This document shows positions 38,801 to 50,228 of a stretch of DNA of 64,000 bases, one piece after another. The position numbers and the translations under genes are program-made. The DNA is from Lamellibrachia satsuma (lineage: Eukaryota; Annelida; Polychaeta; Sabellida; Siboglinidae), in NCBI GenBank assembly GCA_033239005.1, contig BSQZ01000069.1, positions 3,136,001-3,200,000 of the forward strand. Reading direction: 5' to 3'. Position 1 is the first letter of the stretch, and each line of letters begins with the position of its first letter. Below the pieces are notes generated by a model, which was not told where the DNA came from, ran no database searches, and saw only the letters and a list, made by a program, of their open reading frames with translations.

Positions 38801-40723
38801 ACATATTTCTCGGGTTCTGTATTTGCTGATTACTTATAATGACAGATGTAGTTATTTTAAACGAAGATTGTTACTTTTTACAATGATTTTCGCGGATTTT
38901 CGAGGACCAGCTCTCGATTGTCGTTAGTAGATGACTGAGTAGTGCAACGAAACAAGACTTAGTCAGTGATCGTGCACTGGGTGTCTACTGGAAACTATGC
39001 GGTAACTCATGTCCGTCTTCATGGGTGTTCGGGGTTTCGTCCCGAAACCCCCTTGAGATATCAGTGTTAAAGTGTGACGGAAAATATGCCAGAAATCCCC
39101 GATCGATTGTGTACGTTCGAATCACCCATTTTGCCTGTTACAAGTATATGCATTGTTAAAAAGGTAACTACTAAGATGCACTGTTGTTTTATCAGGCAGA
39201 ATCTGCCACGAACTCGGCGGGAAACGTGTTTGCTACAAATTGAACTACACCCATGTCTCGTGGACAGAAGGAAGGCAGCGGTGTCTTGCCGACGGAGGAG
39301 ATCTTGTTTCCATTGAGTCAGATAGCGAGTGGCATTTTCTCCTTCCCGCCATTCAAGGTAAAATATAAACTCCCCAAAAGTGGCGTCACTCTCTACATCA
39401 CCACTGCCACAACTTGATTATACATTGAAAATGGACAGTACGGCGTGGTATGTCGGATGAACCACTTGCTGCGTCACTGCAACTGTGCATTTGCATATAC
39501 GTAATATAGTTTCAAACAAAAACGAACGTTGTTTAGTTCCCCCATAAACATGTTCGACGCGAACGCTATCCACAATTGCATGCAATTGGAATTTAGAGAT
39601 TTATTGAAAACATTTACAATTTACCAAATGAAATTACGATGTGCTGAGTCTGCACATCAAATGTAAGTTGTGGCAGTGAGTGACTTAAATTACATTCACT
39701 ATGTGGCGCCACTGATGGGAATTTTTGGTGAGATGCTCTCCGTGTCATCCAACGGCCTCGAGGCGTTTGGAAATTTCGTTACTATTCCACTGTACGAAGA
39801 ATAATAAAATAGGGATAATAATAATAAAATGGGGAGAATAATAAAATGGGGGGAATAATAAAATGGGGAGAATAATAAAATGGAGAGAATAATGAAATGG
39901 GGAGAATAATAACGTGGGGAGAATAATAAAACAGGGAGTATAATAAAATAGGGAAGGAAAATAAAATGGGGGAATAATAAAATAGGGAAAATAAATAAAG
40001 CATGAAGAGTAATCAAATGGGGAGAATAATAAAATAGGGAAAATAAATAAAACATGAAGAGTAATAACATAGGGAGAATAATAACATGGGGAGAATAATA
40101 ACCTATCATGATCGATACTAATACGCGGGGCACGATAGCGTAGCGGTTAGAACATTGGGCTCTCAACCGAGAGAACCCGGGTTTGAATCCTCTTGCTGAC
40201 GTTTCGAAACGTTGGCAAATTTCGTTCATCCCACGTTGCCTCAGTTCATTCAGCTATATAAATGTGTACCTGGCTACATACAGAGGTGAATATCTGAACG
40301 AATAGTCTTCGCGCAGTATCTCTTTTGTATGGCTCTCCAATTTACTGGCTATTTTACACCCGTGATGCTTTGTGCAGACAAGAAATGAGCCAAATCCCCG
40401 GACAGAAGTATATGATGCGTATTTATCTGTCTCAATTTTCAGCCAAGTTAGTTGGTCGACGATCGTCAAAACGACAAATCTCGATGTGTTGATTTTCAGA
40501 ATTGCCGAAACATTGTGATCGTTTCCACACTTCAGGGAAGAAGGAGAACGGGCAGTGGGTGTGGAAGGCGACGGGAAAGCCGTTCAACTACACGGCATGG
40601 GGCCCGGGAGAGCCAAGTGGAAACGGGGACTTGTGTGTGCTGTGGAAAAAGATGCAGAATTGGACCGGTTGGGATGATGAAGTGGCTAGCATTTTGAGCT
40701 GTTTCATCTATGAATTCCTGTGA
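32876..40723 (+). CDS. Secreted C-type-lectin-like protein, three visible exons
   Basis: Exon 1, 32876-33116, begins at ATG and encodes a signal peptide (CLLALSLMFTCLIG) and a short helical stalk with a repeated DRQAALxxQ / GRQAALTEQ motif. Exon 2, 39196-39357, gives the first half of a C-type lectin domain: ICHELGGKRVCYKLNYTHVSW, then the helix CLADGGDLVSIES typical of the fold. Exon 3, 40500 (or 40536)-40723, gives WVWKATGKPFNYTAWGPGEPSG, then WTGWDDEV and a stop. Junctions are all phase 1 and in frame. EPS and WDD stand at the EPN/QPD and WND positions that bind Ca2+ and sugar in classical lectins. Oddities: I cannot find the WIGL strand between exons 2 and 3, and the final cysteine pair is displaced (C to A after WDD; FIY instead of FIC). 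An unseen exon in 39,358-40,499 or a decaying gene are both possible. Ligand unknown. Confidence 0.65.
33400..33502. repeat. 19-bp tandem repeat, 5 copies
   Basis: The unit ATTGATTGCCAGGAGTGAC lies in intron 1 of the lectin-like gene. TTGATTGCCAG also occurs in the hairpin at about 31,935. Confidence 0.9.
34310..37498 (-). pseudogene. LINE ORF2: apurinic-type endonuclease and reverse transcriptase, broken
   Basis: The endonuclease frame runs 37498-36254 (ATG 37498). Landmarks are ICIQEARIRKN (metal-binding Glu), NVVLTGDFNIDLL and AKISDHMAIF (catalytic SDH). Reverse-transcriptase landmarks are KRSMGIDNISS, ISLLPYISKVFEK, GVPQGSILWPLLFLIYINDL and IMYADDTTLL (catalytic YADD). A C-terminal domain follows with FKFLGVIID and a CRLC...CYICKK zinc-like cluster at its end. 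Breaks: stop and frame change near 36,254, a further stop near 36,190, a stop after GKFPQK at about 35,791, a small deletion after FLDLS at about 35,510, and a stop with frame change at about 35,122. It is therefore not competent. Best fit is the Jockey/CR1/L2 superfamily; no RNase H domain was seen. Confidence 0.8.
37963..38830 (-). pseudogene. LINE ORF1: coiled coil plus RNA-binding (L1-ORF1-like) protein
   Basis: The frame is open from a TAA at about 38,833 down to TAA 37965-37963. The first in-frame ATG is well inside (MKAIV...), so the authentic start is lost or non-ATG. A coiled coil (LQARVSDLENENVRLRNE) is followed by RRNCLVFHGIPE, IDRSHRLGR, KPRAVIVKL and KGSKIVVTENLT, the pattern of LINE-1-type ORF1 RRM and C-terminal domains, which bind RNA and act as nucleic-acid chaperones. 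It may still be nearly intact. Confidence 0.65.
39377..39716. mobile_element. ~340-bp MITE with inverted ends
   Basis: Left AGTGGCGTCACTCTCTACAT...ACTGCCACAACTT is answered at the right by AAGTTGTGGCAGT...ATGTGGCGCCACT. Related ends occur at about 53,545-53,625 and 59,550-59,590. It is in intron 2 of the lectin-like gene. Confidence 0.7.
39785..40112. repeat. ~15-18-bp repeat GGGGAGAATAATAAAAT
   Basis: About 18 imperfect copies in intron 2 of the lectin-like gene. Confidence 0.9.
40125..40330 (+). mobile_element. tRNA-derived SINE, family 2
   Basis: The head has an A box (TAGCGTAGCGG) and a B box (GGTTTGAATCC), then CGTTTCGAAACGTTGGCAAATTTCG. The tail CAGAGGTGAATATCTGAACGAA plus GTCTTCGCGCAGT is the reverse complement of the 59,815-59,960 body, so it is the same family in the opposite orientation. 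Confidence 0.75.
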
Positions 40724-41079
40724 CGCATAGTGTTTGTGTGTGCGTGTGTGTGTGTGCGTCCGTACATGCGTGCGTGTATGGAAGTGTGTGTGAGTATGTA
40801 TGTGTGTGAGAGTGTGCGCATGCTTGCGTGTGTGAGTGTGTTTGTGCGTGCGTGTTATTTTTACAGGCTCTGTGTATTTGCGGTAACAGCGTGGTATAAA
40901 CCCGTTCCCACGGGAACGACCTGGAATCGTAAATTGTTAGTCAGATATGGCTATTGTCAAGATTTACCCTGAACGTAACGTTAGATGGCGCACTACTGTA
41001 CATCTTTCTCGAATCTGAGCTCAACCTGTTGACGTTTCAAATTATATCTTTGAAATGGAGGTTTATTGAAATTTGGGCG

Positions 41080-41085
<6 letters not shown>

Positions 41086-41150
<65 letters not shown>

Positions 41151-41157
41151 TGTGTGC

Positions 41158-41232
<75 letters not shown>
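41086..41232. repeat. (TG)n followed by (TA)n
   Basis: Roughly 60 bp of TG and then 70 bp of TA, just downstream of the lectin-like gene. Confidence 0.95.
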
Positions 41233-41234
<2 letters not shown>

Positions 41235-41306
41235 TGTACCTATGTAACTAGAAACAAGAATATTACTAACAATTGTTGCAGTTTGGAGGCATTCGATATA
41301 ATTTAA

Positions 41307-41443
<137 letters not shown>

Positions 41444-41684
41444 GTATACCACACAGCCGCCGCCCGAAATTATCGTGATCTTTTCGTGCAACATACAACA
41501 GGCCATCTTAATAATTACAGGACGATCCACGAAATAAAGAGAAAATGGTAAACAAATTTCTTCCCATTTTAATGTCCGGTGAAAATAAAATGACGGAGAT
41601 TTCTATCTCCGGGAAGGGGATTTTTTTTCTTTAGCAAAATGACGGAGACTCCGTGCGAATGAAGGAGATTTGATGTGTGGTACT

Positions 41685-41830
41685 GCGTCGAGGTTACCGG
41701 GGTTCGAATCAAAGTACTCCCGTTTCGAAACTTGGGCATTTTCGTTCACGTCAAGTTGCCTGGGTCTTTCGGAAGAGAAACGGAAAGTCGTTGTTCACTT
41801 ATATATAGTGTCAACGCCACGGGAAGTAAA
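41685..41830 (+). mobile_element. SINE family 1, head mostly lost
   Basis: B box GGTTCGAATCA, then TTTCGAAACTTGGGCATTTTCG and GGGTCTTTCGGAAGAGA as in the 9,241 copy. Confidence 0.6.
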
Positions 41831-42078
41831 ATATTCCACAGAAGAAATTGAAAAATCCTGGATACTGTCATAGTACACGTGAAGTCACCATGCTTTACAA
41901 ATAAACTTGAAGCCAAGTGACGTCTCTGAAGGAAAGTTGCTTTTTACATGCATGTCAAATGGCTAACTAGTGTATGAGCAACACTGAAAACGATATCGTA
42001 AATACCTAAAAGGCAACATGTTACAATATCAGCAAGATTTGTTTTACTAAAAAAATTAAGTTTCGTAACGGCCAAGTT

Positions 42079-42205
42079 TCACCCAGTGGCATATTTAGAG
42101 GGGAGGCTATTGGGCCGTGACCTCCCTTTGGCTTGGATTGTTTTTATCGTTTTTTTCCGATGCTGCATGGTAACTAGATCCTAGATATCCCACTGGTTTC
42201 ACCTC
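42079..42205. mobile_element. Short MITE with CAGTGGCGTAT-like ends, copy 1
   Basis: Left CCCAGTGGCATATTTAG and right CTAGATATCCCACTGG are inverted. Relatives are at 44,556-44,703 and (right end only) at about 58,465-58,607. Confidence 0.6.
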
Positions 42206-42577
42206 TACGCCTTTGTCATGACCGACCTCCCGTCAATGGACTAGGTCCTCGGTGCATTTTTAATTGTCATGGGCAAAGCGGATGTGGCCTGCAGGCTAAT
42301 ATATGTTCGCCACTTTGTCAAAACGAATAAACGTGTATATCAAAACGCTCCACAATAATCCCGAATCTGAGTATACCGTTTTGAAGATAAACGAGATTGA
42401 CACTGAACACCGCTCAGAGTTGGCCAACGATAGGCCTATAGCAAGCAAAGACGGCCACCATCGTCTACAACCGTACGTATGGGCGTTTAACATAATTATT
42501 CATTTGTCTGTATCAATAACTATTGTGTTTCCTTTGTATTCATTGGTTACCTTTGTTTTACATGGATTATGTGAATG

Positions 42578-42578
42578 G

Positions 42579-42630
<52 letters not shown>

Positions 42631-42737
42631 CATACATATATATATACATACACATATATATATATATATATATATATGATGTAATATAGGCTATATATAT
42701 ATATATATACATATAACGGTTAAATTAAATCTTTGAA

Positions 42738-42783
<46 letters not shown>

Positions 42784-42840
42784 TAATATAGGCTATATAT
42801 ATATATATATATACATATAACGTTAAATTAAATCTTTGAA

Positions 42841-42905
<65 letters not shown>
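42578..42905. repeat. Compound (AT)n array with duplicated ~110-bp unit and inverted ends
   Basis: GATGTAATATAGGCTATATA...TTAAATTAAATCTTTGAAAT recurs twice. After the last (AT)n the sequence ATTTCAAAGAT is the inverse of ATCTTTGAAAT before it, making a long hairpin. Confidence 0.85.
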
Positions 42906-42909
<4 letters not shown>

Positions 42910-43087
42910 CATTTCAAAGATAAAATTTGACCGTTATCTGTTTGTAAATAATAGCACCCTTGCCGTTCAGTAACAAACAATCTAGGCATGATATTAGAGC
43001 CGAAACATTGAAATTAAAACGATAGCCGTCAAATTAAATTATTAGCAGAATTGTGGTTCTTTGAAACAGACGTGATCTGTCAAAATG

Positions 43088-43440
43088 ATGGAACAGATAT
43101 AACTGGTTCAATTTAGGCCATGGTTGGTTCAATGTAGGCCATAGTTGGTTCAATGTTGGCCATGGTTGGTTCAATGTATAATCAATGTTTGGCTCAATGT
43201 AGGCCATGGTTGGTTCAATGTACGCCATTGTTGGTTCAGTGTAGGCCATGTTGGTTCAGCGTAGGCTAACGTTGGTTCAGTCTAAGCTATGGTTGATTCA
43301 ATGTAGGCTATAGTTGGTTCAATTTAGGCTACATTTGATTCAATGTTGGCTATAATTGGTTCAGTGTAGGTATAGTTGGTTCAATATAGGCTATAGTTGA
43401 TTCAATGTAGGCTATAGTTGATTCAATATAGGCTATATAA
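43088..43440. repeat. ~21-bp repeat GGTTCAATGTAGGCTATAGTT
   Basis: About 17 imperfect copies; spurious ORFs on the minus strand. Confidence 0.9.
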
Positions 43441-45829
43441 GTCATACCTTTTGAACATCTATGTGAGTCTTCCTGGCCATATCATGAAATTTTATTTTAT
43501 GTCCATACATGAGATTATAGTTGACATAAATACGTTTCAGTCTACGCCCATTACTCTACTCTCCCATTATTTTCCCGCGCAAATTAATATATATCATACG
43601 CCCATTAATACCCTGCGCCCATTACTATCTTATGCCTATTACTCTGACGCCACTGATGTGGTGAAAAAGAAGCTCAGAAACGTGCTCTCGATACCACTGA
43701 CACAGCAACATACATAGCTCACTCATGCGTGGCCATTCTGACAACTTCAATCTGTCGCGTTCTGTTTTTACTGCGAGCCGAGCGGACTGACGGGTTTTCC
43801 TAGCACGAAGAGAGACAGCGTAACACGTGGATTGTACGTCAAACAAGTCGGTTGTTGTAAGGTTAGTATCAGTGTCATGCCACCCTTGGTCTATATTGGA
43901 AAACACCAGTTGTTGTCTTTCTGCTAAGTCGTGACAAAACGGATCTACAACATGTTGCCCACGATATTTGGTTACTGTGGTCACACTATCATTACAATAA
44001 TCAAAACAATTATAGTTTATTCTTGAATCCAATACAGTTGTAAACATCGGATGATCAAATGGCGTTTGACCAAATGATGCGTGCTTGTGTGCGAACGTGC
44101 GTGCGAGCGAGATTGCGTGCGTTCGTGCGTGTTGGCTTAAAGCATGTTCAACATGGTGTCGCACACTGATTAAGTACTACGCCTACAGTTGGACTGATCT
44201 CTGTATGCTACAAAGGCACAAAACAAATAACATTTCTTTTAAAGTTTGCTTGGTTTATTAATTTAATTGGTTAATTATATGTAGTACTATATAAACTGAC
44301 ACTACCGCATATCCCTTTTTCTTCTTGCGTATGATTCAAAAGTCGCACTCCAGATCCTGAAGCTAGGCGCGTGCAGTTTAATCTAGCCCGATTGTTTTGT
44401 TTTTTGTTGTTGAAGGAACTGGGAGGAGTTCCCAGCATTCCTCCTTCTCATCCATGCCTTGTTGGTCCACTCAGTCGTGTTTTTCCCGGCAGCGTCGCTG
44501 ATGATGTACATATATTGCATATACGCATGTTCTATCTAATGCAAGGGCGCAGTCAGTTGCGTAGTTAGGGGGGATTGGCTTAATTTTCTTTTCTTATATG
44601 ACCTGTTGCGCCACTACACGGCAGCATGGTGAACTAATGTGTGATTAAGCTTGGCAACCTTTGGCCTCCACCTTTGCGAGGTCGTAGATACGCCACTGGA
44701 TGCAGTTCACCGTTCCTAACAGTTCCCCACTCAAGATATCAGGTTCAACTTGACTATAATTTCAAAATGAATTTATTTAACTGACCCCCACCAAAATAAA
44801 CAGGTTTTAGACTTATGCCAAAGAGGCAACCTTTTCAAATAGATACATTTTAGCGTGCTAAGTATGCATTATTTCATTATATGTGATATAGATTCATTCA
44901 CGAACATATTTTATTTAATGATGTTAACTAGAGTATGATATGTCAAAATATATACCCTTAATTACCTCAGTAAATGTGATTTGATACCCTAAATGCGTAG
45001 CGTACGTTAACGTGCGCTGGACACAGAACACACACCCGTAAAACGTGGAATTTGTCTGAAGGATGATCCACTGGAAATGTATTGAATGCCCACCTGGTGA
45101 TCACGGAAAGTCGGATCACTGATCTACATACATGTAGTTTGCGGCGATGAATGAGTGAAAGTAATGTGATATAAAGGTAGACCATCAAGGAAGTAAATTT
45201 GATATGTATTGTTATAACAACGGCGTGAGCCAACGGTAACTTTATGCTCAATTGCGGTCTTCTGGCTTCTCAACTTGTAAATTTATGTAAGGAAAGACCA
45301 TAAATTTACTGGAACAGTTTCATCAGTTGCCGATGACATTGTGACTGCCGTTTGTTCACGCAACCTAATCAATCAAGTGTCCGGACGTACTTGGGTCATG
45401 TGCTGAGAATGTCACCAGAAAGACGACCAAAAAGCAGCACTTTGGTGGAGTGCAACTGAGAAAAAAGAAAGTAAAAGAGAAGGTTTAAAGGGATTTTTAA
45501 AAGACCATGTTTAAGAGAAGGAAAGGACGTAAAGCTCGAAACGATTGACAAAATGGGGGAGGGAGTGAGGGACGGAGGGAGGGAGAGAGGGACATTGGGA
45601 GGGAGAGACAGAGGAAGAAAGTGTGTATGTCACCTAATAGTAGTTGTGATCACTGTCAGCCACAATTAACATGTTTTCTAAGATAGACTAAGGAACAACA
45701 AGCATATATGGACATGGTCTGAATGAGCCCAACCTACTTTGTATAAACCTGTGGTCTGCTGGGAAACCATCCACATGATCTAATACATTAGTTGCAACAT
45801 TATACACACATGCGCAATGTTATATACAC

Positions 45830-45888
<59 letters not shown>

Positions 45889-46454
45889 TTTAAAAACAAC
45901 TGTGAACATGAGATAATATTTGTTAAAAACAAATTTGAAACATTCATGTATATGCACATGTTTATAATAAAAGTGTTGCATAGAGAAGTGTTCTATTATG
46001 TGCGTGGATGTAGTTTCACATATGATTTTTTTATTTGTTATTGTAATAACGTTGGCTATTAGAAATTACCTTAGAAGAAATATTTGCTAAGTAGCAAATT
46101 AATTGCTGAACTACGCCTCTCCCGTGTTCAGAGCCATTTTAACACAGCCACTGAGAAACTATTTAATTATAACTCATTGATTAGAGCTTATTTTTAAACA
46201 TGTATGTCTGTAACCTATATATCGGTATGGTGTGATTCAATTATGTGAAACCACGCATAGAAAAACTGTCGTGAAAACGAGATGGCTTTACACGTCGTAA
46301 TGTTTTTAAACTGTACTGATATTTTAGATATAAATTACGTATGTTAAAAATAACTGCATTTTATTAAAAATATTATACTGATATTTGCTTAAATTATACT
46401 GATCAAATGTGTGTACCCTAACCTTGCTATTTGTTATGCTTGCATAGAAAAAGT
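43441..46454. other. No gene recognised; one MITE and a LINE scrap
   Basis: MITE copy 2 at 44,556-44,703 (GTTGCGTAGTTAGGGGGG and GTAGATACGCCACTGGATG). A LINE tail at about 45,385-45,440 reads YLGHVLRMSPERRPK. (AT)n at 45,834-45,876. The minus-strand ORF at 43,625-44,164 starts at no convincing ATG and has no recognisable domain. Confidence 0.5.
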
Positions 46455-47948
46455 GAGTTGACAGATGTTTGTCCTGGTTGTTCAATGTGTTGACAAATGT
46501 TTGTCCTGGTTGTTCAGTGTGTTGACAGATGTTTGTCATGGTAGTTCAGTGTGTTGACAGATGTTTGCCTGGTTGTTCAGTATGTGACAGATGTTTGTCC
46601 TGGTTGTTCAGTGTGTTGACAAATGTTTGTCCTGGTTGTTCAGTGTGTTGACAGATGTTTGTCATGGTAGTTCAGTGTGTTGACAGATGTTTGGCATGGT
46701 TGTTCAGTGTGTTGGCAGATGTTTGCCTGGTTGTTCTTTGTGTGACAGATGTTTGTCCTGGTTGTTCAGTGTGTTGACATATGTTTGTCATGGTTGTTCA
46801 GTGTGATGACATATGTTTGTCCCGGTTGTTCAGTGTGTGACAGATGTTTGTCCTGGTTGTTCAGTGTGTTGACATACGTTTGTCCTGGTTGTTCAGTGTG
46901 TTGACAGATGTTTGTCCTAGTTGTTCAGTGTGTTGACATATGTTTGTCCTGGTTGTTCAGTGTGTTGACATATGTTTGTCCTGGTTGTTCAGTGTGTTGA
47001 CAGGTGTTTGTCCGTGTTGTTCAATGTGTGACATATGTTTGTCCCGGTTGTTCAGTATGTGACAGATGTTTGTCCTGGTTGTTCAATGTGTTGACATATG
47101 TTTGTCCCGGTTGTTCAGTGTGTTGACATATGTTTGTCCTGGTTGTTCAGTGTTTTGACATATGTTTGTCCTAGTTGTTAAGTGTGTTGACAGATGTTTG
47201 TCCAGGTTGTTCAGTGTGTGACATATGTTTGTCATGGTTGTTCAGTGTGTTGACAGATGTTTGTCCCGGTTTTTCAATGTGTGACATATGTTTGTCATGG
47301 TTGTTCAGTGTGTTGACATATGTTTGTCCTGGTTGTTCAGTGTGTTGACAGATGTTTGTCCTAGTTGTTCAGTGTGTTGACATATGTTTGTCCAGGTTGT
47401 TCAGTGTGTTGACAGATGTTTGTCCTGGTTGTTCAGTGTGTTGACATATGTTTGTCCTAGTTGTTCAGTGTGTTGACATATGTTTGTCCTGGTTGTTCAG
47501 TGTGTTGACATATGTTTGTCCTGGTTGTTCAGTGTGTTGACAGATGTTTGTCCTAGTTGTTCAGTGTGTTGACATAAGTTTGTCCTGGTTGTTCAGTGTG
47601 TTGACAGATGTTTGTCCCGGTTGTTCAGTGTGTGACAGATGTTTGTCCTGGTTGTTCAGTGTGTTGACAGATGTTTGTCCTGGTTGTTCAGTATGTGACA
47701 GATGTTTGTCCTGTTTGTTCATTGTTTTGACAGATGTTTGTCCAAGTTGTTCAGTGTGTTGACATATGTTTGTCCTGGTTGTTCAGTGTGTTGACATATG
47801 TTTGTCCTGGTTGTTCAGTGTGTTGACAGATGTTTGTCCCGGTTGTTCAGTGTGTGACAGATGTTTGTCCTGGTTGTTCAGTGTGTGACAGATGTTTGTC
47901 CTGGTTGTTCAGTGTGTTGACAGATGTTTGTCCCGGTTGTTCAGTAAT
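46455..47948. repeat. 32-bp minisatellite, about 46 copies
   Basis: The unit GTTGACATATGTTTGTCCTGGTTGTTCAGTGT (shown as 20 bases: GTTGACATATGTTTGTCCTG) has variants AGATG/ATATG and CCTGG/CCCGG/CATGG, plus recurrent 2-bp losses (GTGTGACA). Confidence 0.95.
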
Positions 47949-48109
47949 TTTGCACAGACGAGTAGAAAACTTAAAACCTATATATTTCTTTAATGTTATT
48001 ATTTCCTAAGGTGTAAGGTATTATATAACCTTTCAAAACCTTTAAATGTGCTATGTATTGCATATATGCATGGGCGGTGTTCATCATGCCCGCACTACCC
48101 AACATGGAT

Positions 48110-48174
48110 ACAAACACATACACACACGCATATGCACGCATTTGCAACGCACGCACGCACGCACACACACACAA

Positions 48175-48256
<82 letters not shown>

Positions 48257-48262
48257 ACATGA
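48110..48262. repeat. (AC)n tract
   Basis: Interrupted AC repeat about 480 bp upstream of the PC-esterase-like ORF. Confidence 0.95.
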
Positions 48263-48743
48263 AAATGGATTACCAGAAGGTAATTCATTTATCGTTTTAC
48301 CTCCTAGTATAACATTTACAATGCTCATATAATCGCTGACGGGACAACGAACTGATCGGAAAACGTCATAATTTATCTACATTCATCCAACATGCGGAAA
48401 TGTTGTTAAATGTTATTCATGAAAATAGTTCTACATTTTTTTGTCTTTCCATTACAACCAGAGCCATGCAGCAAATAAGAAGGATACATACACTATAGTT
48501 TATTATTATTATGAGGTTATTGCAGCTTGCAGAAGGGCGGCCTTATAAGAGGGCACTAATGTGTTCGTAGGCTGGGTTTGTGTGCGGGCGTGTGAACTCT
48601 TGCCAACTAGCGTCTTTTTTGGAAAACTGGGCACTCCCGTTTTTCCTGGTTTGGATGCGCACATGGAATACATGCGTAACAAAACGTTGGTCTGTTTCAG
48701 ACGCCCCGTGTGTGCGACGTAGACAACGTAAGACCGTACAACG

Positions 48744-49842
48744 ATGATCGTTAGGAAAAACTCACGCTGTCTCGTTACCGCGATGTTCTTCTCAGTCGCT
48801 GTGTTCTGTTTATTTGTATGGCGTGAACAGCCGCTAAGCTCATATCTGACGGAACAAAAGCCTCGTTGCTCAGTGGAAGTTATCAGGAAATATTGCGTCA
48901 AGCACAATTACTTCCCGACTGGCGGCCACTGGTTGAATTCTTCATACGCACCTGATCTGCCGCGTCCCGTCGGAAGAAATCACGACGGAACACTTGCGTG
49001 AGTGTCTGTCGCAAAGAAACGTCACAAAACTCGTCGTTCTTGGGGATTCTAACGGGCTGCGGTACTACAAGGCGACAATGCGCTTACTGAAAAAGTTTCT
49101 GAAATGTCGTGGCGTGAAAGGCGAGATTGGAAGCACAATGCCAGACGTGAACTACTTCACGCAAGGGACCAAGTTGAACGTTTCAGACATCTTCGTACAT
49201 CCGAGAGACTGCATGGGATGCAAAAGTGCCGCTGTATCGTGCACTGACAAAGATACTGAAATAAAGCTCGAGTACATCGTGATGGAGTTCTTTATGGACA
49301 CGGAAATGACGACAGTTCGAAATCGGTGGCAGAAGAACTGTCATCCGTCAAAGGATGCCCCAGAGTGCCACCAGTCGAACACCTACCAGGAATTCCTACT
49401 AAGCGAATATCTTGGAGGCAACTACCCGGATGTGATGTTGCTGTTCTCACCGAGTCACGACAAGGCGAGAAGTGGACGAAGTAAAATACGCAGCGACATG
49501 GAATACCTGAAGATGCTTATCGACATATACGTTCCCAAGCAGACTAGAATATTCTGGTTCAGTAAAATCAGTGAAAATCAACGGCAGAAAGGTAAATACT
49601 GGCGAGGCGTAGTTTTTGAAGAAAAATATGAAACAAACGCGTACATAAACCAATTAAACCGGGAACTGTTCGACGTTATTCGGCCGGAATTGATGAAAAA
49701 CGATGGAAATATTTCGCCATTCTTTGACGTTTACGACATGTCGCTCGGTGTTCTAAACTGGACGTTCGACGGGATGCATCGAAGGCCCCAGTGGTATCAA
49801 ATCGTCTTGTCAAACTGGATACACACATTTTGCGAATATTAA
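48744..49842 (+). CDS. Intronless type II membrane PC-esterase-like (GDSL/SGNH fold) ORF with one frameshift
   Basis: Starts at ATG 48744 (MIVRKNSRCLVTAMFF): a short cytosolic tail, one hydrophobic segment (VTAMFFSVAVFCLFVW, about residues 11-26), then a lumenal domain. The frame from 48744 stops at TGA 48999-49001; the frame one base on is open from 48937 to TAA 49842. The protein sense moves from one frame to the other near the CCC run at about 48965, so one extra base is the simplest break. The second frame has LVVLGDSNGLRYYK (block I nucleophile Ser), LLFSPSHDK, and near the end FDGMHRRPQW, the DxxH block with the putative catalytic Asp and His. Several N-glycosylation sequons (NSS, NVT, NVS, NIS, NWT) fit a Golgi/ER-lumen or cell-surface protein. 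Family: PC-esterase/NXPE/CASD1-like; substrate unknown. The break could be a sequencing error in a homopolymer or a young pseudogene; the rest is undamaged. Confidence 0.6.
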
Positions 49843-50047
49843 AAGTATTTTGTAATTATATATCGGAATGCACTCGAGCACGCAAGCACACAGTCACGCA
49901 AGCACGTAAGCACTCAAGAACGCAAGCACGCAAGCATGCAAGCACGCGTTTCAATATGCATCTTCATGTGGAAATGTCGTTAGGTTTGGCTCAGCTACGT
50001 TAGGCTACGATTTTAGTCCACTAAGCTTTAAAGTAGCACGTGTACAA

Positions 50048-50228
<181 letters not shown>

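Larger units (their letters stand above)
33642..38840 (-). mobile_element. Long, decayed non-LTR retrotransposon (LINE) with ORF1 and EN-RT ORF2
   Basis: The element lies antisense in intron 1 of the lectin-like gene. On the minus strand it has ORF1 (about 38830-37963), a 460-bp spacer, an endonuclease/reverse transcriptase region (37498-34310), a 3' untranslated region with a (TTA)n run, and a tail of four to five 5-bp repeats (CTTCA) at about 33642-33664. Short 3' tandem repeats instead of poly(A) are usual in CR1/L2-type (Jockey superfamily) LINEs. The 5' end is not sharply defined; it lies between 38,830 and about 39,000. Target-site duplications were not found by eye. Confidence 0.8.

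Noticed and set aside
43625..44164. 179-codon minus ORF
   Set aside because: No recognisable domain, composition like surrounding non-coding DNA, and partly similar to a repeat at 31.4 kb.
46455..47948. CRISPR-like array
   Set aside because: Units are contiguous with no unique spacers, in a eukaryotic genome; plain minisatellite.
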